Made by a program: the position numbers and the translations under genes. From NCBI GenBank assembly GCA_964579305.1, contig CAZOGY010000042.1, forward strand, positions 1-25,894: DNA of 25,894 bases, in the 5' to 3' direction. The DNA is from JBCBWG01 sp964579305 (GTDB lineage Bacteria; Pseudomonadota; Alphaproteobacteria; Rhizobiales; Hyphomicrobiaceae). Of the stretch, positions 1 through 8,170 are shown in pieces. Within the stretch, counting starts at the first letter, position 1. Every line of letters begins with the position of its first letter. Under the pieces are notes generated by a model. The model saw nothing but the letters and a program-made list of their open reading frames with translations. It made no database searches and was not told where the DNA came from.

Positions 1-304
1 GCTTTTGAACACAAGTCATGTGGCGACGTCCAATCCAACAGAATGCTGTGCATACCAGCGTGCCGACGCTGGTCGCAGGCGCCGCCATAACGCACGCAGG
101 ACATGACTTTGCCGTGAACACGAGCGGCACAATTCAGACGCGCGGATTGGGCCAGCAAGCGAAGCGCCGGCCGAGCCAGACGGCCGTCCCCGCCGCGACA
201 CCGCTCACAGAGCATGTTATGGCGTGCAGCCGTAACGAAAAACGGGCAACGAGCATCCCACTCGGCCCGTCCTGAATGGCATGTCAGCGGAGAACAGTGA
301 GACC
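1..304. other. Leading stretch with no supported gene
   Basis: Short open frames exist here on both strands, but none has a recognisable family signature, a convincing ribosome-binding site or protein-like composition. The stretch probably holds the end of an upstream intergenic region and the promoter of the epimerase gene. I cannot point to a specific -35/-10 pair. No RNA gene or repeat was noticed. Confidence 0.4.
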
Positions 305-1249
305 ATGCAGCGCATCGCGGTGACCGGCGCCAACGGCTTCATCGGTCGCCATCTCGTGTCTGCGCTCGCCGCGCGCGGCCATGCCGTGACCGCTCTGGTG
401 CGAACCGGTGCCGGTCCCGACCCGCAAGATGAGACCGAATCACGCATCACGACGGTCGCGGTTGGAAACCTGACCGCGCCGGCAAACCTCCACGAAGCGC
501 TTTGCGGCGTCGACGTCGTCATCCATGCCGCAGCTCAAGCCAACGTCGGCGCCGATGAAACGGCGGGTGAAGAAAACCGCGAAATGACCCGCCAGTTGGC
601 GGACGCCGCCCGCACGGCAGGCGTGCAACGCATCATCTTTTTATCGTCAGTCAGGGCCGTTGCAGGAGGCGCCCGCACGGGCACGATCGATGACGCAACC
701 GACCCGCAACCTGCCGATGCCTACGGCCGCAGCAAACGCGATTGCGAGCAAATTCTAAAAGCGGCCGACGTTGATTGGCTCGCGCTGCGTCCAGCTGCCG
801 TGTACGGGCCTGGCGGACGCAGCCTGGTGGCAACGTTGATTGCGCTGGCTGCCAAACCCGTGCCGTTGCCCTTTGCGCGCCTGACGGCGCCATCATCGTT
901 CTGCGCGATCGACAACCTGACCGCCGCCATCATGCACGCCATCGACACGCCGTTTCCTGATCAGCGTTTTGCCCTGGTGGCCGATGCTGCGCCAATGTCG
1001 GCGGCCGATATCGTGATGCATGCACGTTTGGCGCTGGGCCGCGGCTCGGGTCTCTTGCCTGCGCCCGATTTTGCCATCCGTGCAGCGCTCGGCGCAATCG
1101 GGCGCGCGCGCGACGCGGACCGGTTGCTGCGCGGCCTTGTCGTCAACACCACCGCGCTGGATGCGTGGGGCTGGCAACCGGCGGTCGACCCTCTGGAGGC
1201 CGTTGCACAAATGTCCGCCCGCCAGGCCGGCCGCAGCCTCGCCGACTAG
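305..1249 (+). CDS. NAD(P)-dependent epimerase/dehydratase (extended SDR family)
   Basis: The protein (about 314 aa) is a nucleotide-sugar epimerase/reductase-like extended short-chain dehydrogenase, probably cytosolic. It opens with a Rossmann beta strand and the glycine motif TGANGFIG. It then has an acidic/HAAA segment (VDVVIHAAAQ), the LSS strand carrying the catalytic serine region, and the YxxxK pair as YGRSK (about residues 140-144). The substrate is not predictable; relatives act on UDP-sugars in polysaccharide synthesis. An in-frame ATG at 281 would add eight residues. I prefer 305 because the Rossmann strand then starts directly after the initiator, with a GGAG about 12 nt upstream, though that spacing is long. 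The gene lies 76 nt before guaA on the same strand, with no obvious functional link. Family assignment is firm; the precise reaction is unknown. Confidence 0.9.
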   Translation: MQRIAVTGANGFIGRHLVSALAARGHAVTALVRTGAGPDPQDETESRITTVAVGNLTAPANLHEALCGVDVVIHAAAQANVGADETAGEENREMTRQLADAARTAGVQRIIFLSSVRAVAGGARTGTIDDATDPQPADAYGRSKRDCEQILKAADVDWLALRPAAVYGPGGRSLVATLIALAAKPVPLPFARLTAPSSFCAIDNLTAAIMHAIDTPFPDQRFALVADAAPMSAADIVMHARLALGRGSGLLPAPDFAIRAALGAIGRARDADRLLRGLVVNTTALDAWGWQPAVDPLEAVAQMSARQAGRSLAD

Positions 1250-1325
1250 CGCCGCTTCAATGGCATTCACCTGACACGCGGCCTTCTGGACCCAAGCCGC
1301 CTGACCCAGCCATAAGATACAACCC

Positions 1326-2885
1326 ATGTCCGAGACCATGACCCAAACTGTTCTGATCATCGACTTCGGCAGCCAGGTGACCCAGCTGATCGCCCGGCGC
1401 GTGCGTGAAGCCGGCGTCTATTCGCAGATCGTGCCCTTCAACGCCGCGCACGATGTTCAAGCAGCGCTCAATCCGGCCGCAGTCATCCTGTCCGGCGGGC
1501 CTGCAAGCGTCACGGACATGGGCACCCCGCGCGCACCTGAATGGGTCTTTGCAAGCGGTCTGCCCGTGCTTGGTATCTGCTATGGCGAGCAAACGATGGT
1601 CGCCCAACTCGGCGGCGGCGTAGAGGGCGGGCACAGCCGCGAGTTCGGCCGGGCCGAAGTAACCGTTGTCGCCGAAAGCCCGCTCTTCGATGGCGTCTGG
1701 CGAACCGGCGAAACTCACACCGTTTGGATGAGCCACGGCGATCGCGTGACCCATCTGCCTGATGGGTTCACGGCCATCGCAACCTCGCATGGGGCGCCGT
1801 TCGCTGCCATCGCAGACGAAACGCGCCGGCTTTATGGCGTGCAGTTTCATCCCGAGGTGGTCCACACCCCCGATGGCGCGCGCCTGATCGCGAACTTTGT
1901 CCACGCAATCGCCGGTCTCAAAAGCGATTGGACCATGGCCCAGTTCCGCGACACCGCGGTTGCGGCAATCCGTGAGAAGGTGGGCACTGGCCGCGTGATT
2001 TGCGGCCTGTCGGGCGGTGTCGATTCCGCGGTTGCAGCCGTCCTCATCCACGAAGCCATTGGCGACCAATTGACCTGCATTTTCGTGGACCACGGTTTGT
2101 TGCGTCGCGGCGAGGCCGATGAGGTCGTCTCTCTGTTCAAAGGCCATTACAACATCCCACTCGTCCACGTCGACGCATCCGAGACGTTTTTGAGCGCGCT
2201 TGAAGGCGTTGCCGATCCCGAACAGAAGCGAAAGACCATCGGCCGGCTTTTCGTTGAAATCTTTGAAGCCGAGGCCGGCAAGCTCGGCGGTGCCGAATTT
2301 CTGGCGCAGGGCACGCTTTATCCCGATGTGATCGAAAGCGTGTCATTCACAGGCGGTCCATCGGTCACGATCAAATCGCACCACAATGTCGGCGGCCTGC
2401 CAGAGCGCATGAACCTGGCACTGCTTGAGCCGTTGCGCGAATTGTTCAAGGACGAAGTGCGCAAGCTCGGCCGGGAGCTTGGACTGCCTGACGCGTTTAT
2501 TGCGCGCCACCCGTTTCCGGGCCCGGGACTTGCGATCCGGATGCCAGGCGCCGTGCAACGCGACAAACTGGAGATCCTGCGCGAGGCAGACGCCATTTAT
2601 CTCGAAGAGATCCGCGCGGCGGGCCTTTACGATGCCATCTGGCAGGCATTTGCAGTGCTGTTGCCCGTCAAGACCGTTGGCGTCATGGGCGATGCACGTA
2701 CCTACGATCATGTGTGCGCGTTGCGCGCTGTCACGGCCACAGACGGCATGACTGCAGAAGCTTTTGCCTTTCCCCATGATGTGATCGCGCGGATCGCGAC
2801 CCGCATTGTCAATGAGGTCAACGGCATTAATCGGGTGGTTTACGACGTGACATCAAAGCCGCCGGGCACCATCGAGTGGGAATAG
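1326..2885 (+). CDS. guaA: GMP synthase (glutamine-hydrolysing)
   Basis: It converts XMP, glutamine and ATP to GMP in the cytosol, the last step of de novo GMP synthesis. The 519-residue length is normal. The N-terminal class I glutamine amidotransferase domain (about 1-198) shows DFGSQ, the nucleophile Cys85 in GICYGEQ, and the His175/Glu177 pair in FHPEV. The ATP-pyrophosphatase domain follows with the PP-loop SGGVDS at 229-234. The C-terminal dimerisation domain contains HPFPGPGLAIR and ends in the family-typical PPGTIEWE. A second in-frame ATG at 1338 is also a possible start; 1326 gives four extra residues. The gene faces the minus-strand gene ending at 2953, with hairpin-forming sequence between the two stops. 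It appears intact. Confidence 0.98.
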   Translation: MSETMTQTVLIIDFGSQVTQLIARRVREAGVYSQIVPFNAAHDVQAALNPAAVILSGGPASVTDMGTPRAPEWVFASGLPVLGICYGEQTMVAQLGGGVEGGHSREFGRAEVTVVAESPLFDGVWRTGETHTVWMSHGDRVTHLPDGFTAIATSHGAPFAAIADETRRLYGVQFHPEVVHTPDGARLIANFVHAIAGLKSDWTMAQFRDTAVAAIREKVGTGRVICGLSGGVDSAVAAVLIHEAIGDQLTCIFVDHGLLRRGEADEVVSLFKGHYNIPLVHVDASETFLSALEGVADPEQKRKTIGRLFVEIFEAEAGKLGGAEFLAQGTLYPDVIESVSFTGGPSVTIKSHHNVGGLPERMNLALLEPLRELFKDEVRKLGRELGLPDAFIARHPFPGPGLAIRMPGAVQRDKLEILREADAIYLEEIRAAGLYDAIWQAFAVLLPVKTVGVMGDARTYDHVCALRAVTATDGMTAEAFAFPHDVIARIATRIVNEVNGINRVVYDVTSKPPGTIEWE

Positions 2886-2950
2886 GCGGCGCTGCGCCGT
2901 CTCGCAAGGTGAGGTCCGACCGCAGCCCCGGCCGGGAGCCTTATCGGACC
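2886..2950. terminator. Convergent-gene hairpins, possible bidirectional terminator
   Basis: Two inverted repeats lie between the facing stop codons of guaA and the minus-strand gene. The first is GGCGGCGC/GCGCCGTC right after the guaA stop, with one G-T pair. The second is GGTCCGA (2913-2919) with TCGGACC (2944-2950), a perfect 7-bp match around a GC-rich interior. Neither is followed by a clear T tract, so intrinsic termination is only a suggestion. Confidence 0.4.
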
Positions 2951-2952
2951 GG

Positions 2953-4161
2953 TTACTCAGAAACCGCGTTCAGCTTGCGCAACCGGTCCGCGGCTGGCGC
3001 ATACTGCAGGTTACGCGCCAGGATGTAATAAAACCGCGCCCGGTCCAGGTCGCTTTCCAGCGGTGTGATACCGGCGGCCTTGAGCACAGTGGGATCATAG
3101 GTCTCAGCAAGCGCGAACGGGATCAGTGGATGCCCCTCGTTCATGGCGTTCTGCAGGATTTGTCGTGCGCTGACGAGATCGCCGGTCGCCATGACGGCCG
3201 TGGCTTGGCGTACCACGGCGCGGGCTTGGCGGGTGCGGGCATCGTCTGCCGGCACAGGATTGCCGGGCGCTTCACCCAGTTGCCCGTTTGCTGCGTTGCC
3301 GGTCCGCGGCGGTTGCCGCTCAGCTTGCGCCTGCGCGCGGGTCGTCGCCTGCCAGCCTGATGTCAGCGCTGGCGTCTTACGTCCGGTTTGCCCGGTTTGA
3401 CCAGATTGCCCGGTTGGCGCGGTGGCCGGCGCTCTTGTGACCGGTTGCCCACCCGCTTGCCGGGAGGCGGCGTCCTTGTCCGGAGCACCCGGCCGCTGTG
3501 GCTCGGCCGCCTGCGAAGGCGTTAGCGGAACCGGTGGTGGCACCGGCTTGAGGTCGGCTGAAGCCGTTTGGGCCTTGCCGGGTTCCGATGATGGTTGCGC
3601 GTCGGGCGATGCCTGCGATGGATCGTTCGACGCGGCGGGCTCGACTTGCTGGGGCTTTTTCAACGGCTCGTTCAAAGCCGAACTTAATCCATCGACAACG
3701 GCGGGAAGCTCCGGCGCCGCATCCGTATTCGCAACCGTCAATTTCGAAGATGGCTCGGGATCACCAGCCACAGGGTCATCGGAAGTTCCAGCCGCCGCAG
3801 CGTCTAAAGGCGGCGTCGGCGATGGCGGTTTTTGCGGCGTGACGGCAACCTGCGTGGCGCGTGCCAGAACGTTGGGCAGTTCCAAAACATCACCCACGCG
3901 CCCGGTCGCGATCAGTACCGCCGGCAGGACGACGAGCAGCCCCAATCCGAACCCAAGCAGTCCAGCCCGGATCTCTTCAGCAAGTACGTACGGCTCGTTG
4001 GCCACGTCGACGCGCGGCGCGTGCGTGCGCAATGCCGTCGGCAACACACCGGTGTCGTCATCGACGTCTGGATCGGAATTGTGCACTTCCGGATCGGAAT
4101 TCGCGGCCGCCAGCGCATCGCTGAGCCGCTGCGGCGTTGCCCGCAAGTCTCCACCCCCCAA
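2953..4161 (-). CDS. Proline/alanine-rich single-span membrane protein with C-terminal repeat-like domain
   Basis: I do not recognise a named family. The protein (about 402 aa) has an acidic N-terminal region containing a small internal duplication (NSDPEV/NSDPDV near residues 22-33). One membrane span follows at about 66-86. Next comes a long low-complexity Pro/Ala/Gln/Thr-rich stretch (about 95-300) that is probably extracytoplasmic and disordered. The C-terminal part is helical, about 100 residues, with alternating small residues (ARQILQNAMNEGHPLIPFALAET and onwards) that resembles a TPR/Sel1-like unit. Such layouts occur in alphaproteobacterial envelope proteins. The start is uncertain: the codon at 4161 is TTG with no strong ribosome-binding site, and another TTG lies at 4146. 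It is convergent with guaA and divergent from the NnrU gene. Confidence 0.75.
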   Translation of the reverse strand: MGGGDLRATPQRLSDALAAANSDPEVHNSDPDVDDDTGVLPTALRTHAPRVDVANEPYVLAEEIRAGLLGFGLGLLVVLPAVLIATGRVGDVLELPNVLARATQVAVTPQKPPSPTPPLDAAAAGTSDDPVAGDPEPSSKLTVANTDAAPELPAVVDGLSSALNEPLKKPQQVEPAASNDPSQASPDAQPSSEPGKAQTASADLKPVPPPVPLTPSQAAEPQRPGAPDKDAASRQAGGQPVTRAPATAPTGQSGQTGQTGRKTPALTSGWQATTRAQAQAERQPPRTGNAANGQLGEAPGNPVPADDARTRQARAVVRQATAVMATGDLVSARQILQNAMNEGHPLIPFALAETYDPTVLKAAGITPLESDLDRARFYYILARNLQYAPAADRLRKLNAVSE

Positions 4162-4338
4162 CGCATGAACTCGTGAGACTTTGCCGCAGAAAGCGGCATC
4201 GACGCATCTTGCACCGCCACAGGCCCCAACGGGCGGTGCTTTGCACGCTATTCTCCCTCACAGCGGCGGAGATATGGCAAGCGTTGACCCTGTGGACGGT
4301 TCATGCCACCCGCAGCAGCGTTCAACGAGCCACGGTGC

Positions 4339-4352
4339 GGAGGTTTTCGGTG
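4339..4352 (+). promoter_or_regulatory. Ribosome-binding site deciding the NnrU start
   Basis: GGAGG at 4339-4343 is followed by six bases and GTG at 4350. This start puts the first membrane helix at the very N-terminus, as in other NnrU proteins. The open frame reaches back to 4137, but that upstream part is Arg/His-rich and unlike the family. Confidence 0.75.
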
Positions 4353-4940
4353 GTACTGCTCATTCTCGGCTTGATCGTGTTTTTCGGCATCCATCTCGTG
4401 CCTGTCGTCCCCGGTGCACGAGCAAACGCGGTGCAGGCGATTGGAGAAATGCCTTTCAAGATCGCGTTCTCGATCGCGTCTGTGCTGGGACTGGTCCTGA
4501 TTATCTGGGGCTACGGCGCGGCACAGAACGCCAATGTCATTTTGTGGGAACCGCCGGTCTGGACGCGGCATCTGGCGACGCTGTTCATGCTGTTTGCCAT
4601 GATCGCAATTGCGGCCGCTTACGTGCCATCGCGGATCCGCGATGTGCTGCGCCATCCGATGCTGGTCGCCATTAAAATCTGGGCCTTTGCGCACTTGCTG
4701 GCAAATGGTGACTTGATTTCTCTATTGCTGTTCGGCTCGTTCCTTGCCTACGCGGTGGTGGATCGCATCTCCGTCAAACGCCGCGGTGCGCTGGGCCCAC
4801 TGGGCGCCAAATCGGGTGGGCTGACGGGCGATATCGCCGCGGTTGCCATCGGCGTGGCGGGCTATCTGTTCCTGCTGTTTTATGGGCACGCGTGGCTGTT
4901 TGGGTATGCGCCGATCCCCGCCCTCAACGTTTATGCGTGA
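4350..4940 (+). CDS. NnrU family integral membrane protein
   Basis: The protein (196 aa) is a polytopic inner-membrane protein of the NnrU family, which is distantly related to isoprenylcysteine/phospholipid methyltransferase-like membrane proteins. It was first noted near nitrite/nitric oxide reduction genes; its biochemical role is not established. I see about six hydrophobic segments, starting directly at the initiator (VLLILGLIVFFGIHL). The family signature is in the middle: RHPML followed by WAFAHLLANGD (about residues 101-121). No denitrification genes are nearby, so a general membrane role is more likely here. It is followed after 34 nt by the MOSC gene, probably as one transcript. The GTG start is chosen on the strong GGAGG upstream. 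Confidence 0.88.
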   Translation: MVLLILGLIVFFGIHLVPVVPGARANAVQAIGEMPFKIAFSIASVLGLVLIIWGYGAAQNANVILWEPPVWTRHLATLFMLFAMIAIAAAYVPSRIRDVLRHPMLVAIKIWAFAHLLANGDLISLLLFGSFLAYAVVDRISVKRRGALGPLGAKSGGLTGDIAAVAIGVAGYLFLLFYGHAWLFGYAPIPALNVYA

Positions 4941-4974
4941 GCCTGAGCCCGGATCGCGAAGGGACGACAAGCCC

Positions 4975-5487
4975 ATGACCGGCCGCATTATCGGTCTTGC
5001 GCGGCGCCCGGCACGCAAGGCGCCGATGGAAACCCTCAATGAGATCGCGGTCACAACCGAGCGCGGTGTCGAGGGCGATCACAAGGGCGCAAAGTTCAAG
5101 CGGCGCCAGATCACCATCCTGGCGATCGAAGATTGGCGCGCCGCGCTTGCCGATATCTCCGATTGTGATCGCGCGCCGCAGCCCAGCGACGTCCTGGCTT
5201 TGCCTTGGACAGTGAGGCGGGCAAATATCCTCGTTGAAGGCCTCAGATTGCCGCGTGCTCCTGGTGCGATCCTGAGGCTCGGGGCGCACGTGGAGATGAA
5301 AGTGTTCCATCCCACCGTGCCATGTAAGCGGATGGAGGAGGCGGCACCAGGGCTCTTGAAGGCGCTATCGCCGGACTGGCGCGGCGGTGTCAGCGGACAA
5401 GTCTTGACGGCTGGACATTTGCGCCTCGGCGATGCGATCGAGATCCTCTCAAGCCCGCCAGAGATGGTCCGCCGCCTTCCTGCCTGA
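4975..5487 (+). CDS. MOSC domain-containing protein
   Basis: This is a small (170 aa) stand-alone MOSC domain protein. MOSC domains are the C-terminal module of molybdenum cofactor sulfurases and related Moco-binding proteins (YiiM and mARC types), and are thought to handle sulfur or bind molybdopterin. The family pattern is visible: GVEGDHKG near the N-terminus (about 31-38), RRQITIL, RRANILVEG (about 81-89), and the conserved cysteine in VPCKRM (Cys117), then GGVSGQVLTAG. ATG 4975 makes the protein begin at the first domain strand. An in-frame ATG at 4933 overlaps the NnrU stop and would add 14 residues. The likely role is sulfur or molybdenum cofactor chemistry; the substrate is unknown. 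Confidence 0.9.
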   Translation: MTGRIIGLARRPARKAPMETLNEIAVTTERGVEGDHKGAKFKRRQITILAIEDWRAALADISDCDRAPQPSDVLALPWTVRRANILVEGLRLPRAPGAILRLGAHVEMKVFHPTVPCKRMEEAAPGLLKALSPDWRGGVSGQVLTAGHLRLGDAIEILSSPPEMVRRLPA

Positions 5488-5610
5488 CACCGCGGTGGTT
5501 CCAATTCCCGCAATCCCGCTCTACATCAGCGCAAAGCGTGAACCGGGCCGAGGCCGCCGACCGGTTCAACAATGCGCGGCCCGCCCGATGCGAACAGGAA
5601 CGATCAGCCG

Positions 5611-6540
5611 ATGACCGACGACAACAGCACCTTTTTACGCGAAGTCGAACAAGAGGTCCGCCGCGAGCGGATGATGCGTCTGCTCGACCGCTACGGTGTT
5701 CCCGCGCTGATCGTGCTTGGGGTCCTTCTCTTGGGTTTCGGCGGTTATACGCTCTACGCCAACAGCGCGCGCGAGGCCGCCGAACGCGATGCCAACACGT
5801 TCATCGTGGCGGAACGCCTGCTGCGCGACGATAAGACGGATGACGCGCGCAAGGATTTCGAGCGCCTCGCAAACAGCGGATCGGGCGCATACGTCCCGCT
5901 GGCAAAGATGCGTCTGGCCGCGATTGCGTTGGAAAACGGCAAACCGGCCGAGGCCAAGAAGCTGTTTGACGAGGTCGCAAATACCGACGGCTTTGACGAG
6001 AAACTGCGCCGTCACGCGGCTTTGCAAAGCATCACCCTGGAAATCGATAAGCTGTCGTTCGATGACGCCAAAGCCCGCTTGAACGGGTTTATGGGCGAGG
6101 CTGATACGTGGCGCCATTCGGCCCGGGAGCTTTTGGCGTTAGCCGCTTTGCGCGAGAATCAGCTAGCCGATGCACGCCAGATCTTGACTCAATTGCTGAC
6201 TGATCAGGGTGCACCGCAGACCATCCGCCAACGCGCCCAGATCCTGATGGCAATTGCCAGTAAGGAGCCGGCAAAGAAAGGCGCGGCCGCCAAGGATCAA
6301 ACACCGGCATCGGCGACGCCGAAGCAAGACGCCGAAGCAAAGCCGAAGGACGGTGCAGCGCCGTCCGGTACGCGCGCGACGGGGCAGGCGGAAGCAAAAA
6401 GCGGTGCTGCGAAGACGGCGGACAAACCATCGCCCGAAACGCCGCCCAAGACGGCGCAGTCAGGCGAGCCTGCCAAGGCAGATGCAGCCGCCGGTGCCTC
6501 AGGCAACGCGGCCAAGCCGCCGGCTGGCAACACGAATTAG
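5611..6540 (+). CDS. YfgM-like TPR membrane protein (TPR_21 family)
   Basis: The protein (about 309 aa) has a short charged cytosolic N-terminus (EVEQEVRRER), one membrane helix at about 30-50, and a periplasmic region of tetratricopeptide-like helices (about 55-215). An Ala/Lys/Pro/Thr-rich tail of about 90 residues follows and is presumably disordered. This is the layout of YfgM, a SecYEG-associated protein that in E. coli works with periplasmic chaperones. The gene order, immediately upstream of bamB and der, matches E. coli yfgM-bamB-der and strongly supports the assignment. The low-complexity tail is longer than in the enterobacterial protein. ATG 5611 is preferred, with AGGAA about 10 nt upstream; an in-frame ATG at 5572 would add a short unrelated peptide. 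Confidence 0.88.
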   Translation: MTDDNSTFLREVEQEVRRERMMRLLDRYGVPALIVLGVLLLGFGGYTLYANSAREAAERDANTFIVAERLLRDDKTDDARKDFERLANSGSGAYVPLAKMRLAAIALENGKPAEAKKLFDEVANTDGFDEKLRRHAALQSITLEIDKLSFDDAKARLNGFMGEADTWRHSARELLALAALRENQLADARQILTQLLTDQGAPQTIRQRAQILMAIASKEPAKKGAAAKDQTPASATPKQDAEAKPKDGAAPSGTRATGQAEAKSGAAKTADKPSPETPPKTAQSGEPAKADAAAGASGNAAKPPAGNTN

Positions 6541-6656
6541 CGCGGTCCCAGCGGCTGCGCCAGGGCGGGACCCGGCCTTAAGCTTTCGCCGGCGCACCGG
6601 GACACGGTGCATCGGTTTGCGTGCGGGGGCTGAAACGAACCGCGGGAACCGGCAAA

Positions 6657-6674
6657 GGGGAGGCGACGCTGTTG
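6657..6674 (+). promoter_or_regulatory. Ribosome-binding site supporting a TTG start for bamB
   Basis: GGGGAGG at 6657-6663 lies 8 nt before TTG 6672. Starting there gives a compact lipoprotein signal peptide. The upstream GTG at 6621 would add 17 residues ahead of it. Confidence 0.65.
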
Positions 6675-8015
6675 GCAAATTCGCACCAGAAACTGCGGCT
6701 GAATAGCTTGGCCGCTTTGTTGGCGACCGGTCTCCTGGTTTCGGGCTGCGCGGGAAGCAGCTTGCCAAGCCTGCCGAAGGTTTCTGATCTCAATCCGTTC
6801 GCCGAACAAGAACAGCCACTCCCTGGCAAGCGCGTTCCCGTCACGCGGACCGCGGCCCAACGCAAGCTGGAACTCGCTGCTGCGAATAAACCGGTTCAAC
6901 TGCCGGCCGCGACACCGAACGCCTCGTGGAGCCAACCGGGCGGCAATCCGGCGAACGCGCCCGGCAATCTCGTCTTTGAAGGCAGCGGCAGGCGCATTTG
7001 GGCCGCCGACATTGGCGCCGGCTCCGGTTCTCGCGCGCGGCTTCTCGCCAGCCCGATCGTTGCCGATGGCAAAGTCTTCACGATGGACGCAGAAAGCGTC
7101 GTGTCCGCTTTCGCAACGAACGGCGGTCGCCGTCTCTGGCGCGTGACGCTGGTCCCTGAAAACGAACGCGCAGGCGAAGGCTTCGGCGGTGGCTTGGCGT
7201 TCGCCGATGGCAGGCTCTATGTCGCCACCGGCTTTGGAACGGTGGTTGCGCTGTCGCCCGGCGGCAAGAAGATCTGGGAAGCCAAGCTCGGCGTTCCCGT
7301 GCGCGCATCGCCAACTGCGGCTGATGGCCAGGTCTTTGTCATCGCGACCGACGGCCGCGCCTTCAACCTCAACGCCACGGACGGCTCTGAGCTTTGGCAG
7401 TTCCGCGGCCTGCCACAGCGCGCCGGCTTGATCTTTAATCCAAGCCCCGCTGCGTCCGGCGACGTGGTTGTCCTGCCCTATCCCTCCGGCGACGTGGTCG
7501 CGGTGAAAAGCACGGAAGGTCTGACGGCCTGGTCCGATAGCGTTGCAAGCACGCAGACCACATCACTCGGCGCCATGAGCGATGCCTCGCGGCCTGCGAT
7601 CGCCAATGGCAAGGTTTATGTGATCGGGCATTCCGGCCGCATGATCGCCTCCGATATCGCAACTGGGGAGCGTCTGTGGTCGGCAAACATCGCCGGCGTG
7701 CAACCGCCAGCCGTCGCCGGGGGCAATGTCTTTGTTGTCGATCTGCAGGGCCAGGTGACGGCGCTGGAAGCGCAGAGCGGTGCCGCGCTGTGGACAGCCA
7801 AGCTGCCCGGCGGCAAGACTTGGTCGGGTCCTGTCATCGCATCGGACCGCCTTTGGCTGACATCCCGGTCCGGCAAACTGGTCGCAGTTGACGCCAAGAC
7901 CGGGCGCGTGCTGACAACTGTTACGGTTGGCGAGCCGGTTCTGCTGGCGCCCGTCATCGCCGGTGGCACCTTGTTTGTGCTGACCGACAAAGGCCGCCTC
8001 ATCGCCTACCGCTAA
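6672..8015 (+). CDS. bamB: Outer membrane assembly lipoprotein BamB (beta-propeller)
   Basis: This is the lipoprotein subunit of the BAM complex, which inserts beta-barrel proteins into the outer membrane; it sits on the periplasmic face. From TTG 6672 the protein has 447 residues. A type II signal peptide ends in the lipobox LVSGC with acylated Cys26. A PQQ-like eight-bladed propeller follows, visible as repeated blades with the pattern AxDGKVF...LDAxTGxxLW (for example GGRRLWRV, GKKIWEAKL, GSELWQF, GERLWSANI, GAALWTAKL). The neighbours are the YfgM-like gene upstream and der downstream, the classic order. The 131-nt gap before it contains a GGTCCC/GGGACC inverted repeat (6544-6572) that could slow transcription between the two genes. 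It appears intact. Confidence 0.93.
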   Translation: MANSHQKLRLNSLAALLATGLLVSGCAGSSLPSLPKVSDLNPFAEQEQPLPGKRVPVTRTAAQRKLELAAANKPVQLPAATPNASWSQPGGNPANAPGNLVFEGSGRRIWAADIGAGSGSRARLLASPIVADGKVFTMDAESVVSAFATNGGRRLWRVTLVPENERAGEGFGGGLAFADGRLYVATGFGTVVALSPGGKKIWEAKLGVPVRASPTAADGQVFVIATDGRAFNLNATDGSELWQFRGLPQRAGLIFNPSPAASGDVVVLPYPSGDVVAVKSTEGLTAWSDSVASTQTTSLGAMSDASRPAIANGKVYVIGHSGRMIASDIATGERLWSANIAGVQPPAVAGGNVFVVDLQGQVTALEAQSGAALWTAKLPGGKTWSGPVIASDRLWLTSRSGKLVAVDAKTGRVLTTVTVGEPVLLAPVIAGGTLFVLTDKGRLIAYR

Positions 8016-8170
8016 AGGAATACCCGAACTTAAATCCCTTCGCGGCGTGCAGCCCCCTCGATGTTTAGCGGGACCTTGCGAGCGCCATCCGCAGGCTTAC
8101 TCGCGCGGGCCGCTATCGCGTCGGCACACCGCACTTGAGCTTCGCACCGGACCGCGCCCATATGTCGCCC

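Noticed and set aside
1257..2168. A 303-codon open frame on the minus strand inside guaA
   Set aside because: It is antisense to an unmistakable GMP synthase. Long antisense frames arise from codon bias in GC-rich genes, and its product shows no family pattern.
3422..4168. A 248-codon plus-strand frame rich in Ser, Gly and Cys
   Set aside because: It mirrors the proline-rich linker of the minus-strand membrane protein. The minus-strand reading has a proper membrane span and ordered C-terminal domain.
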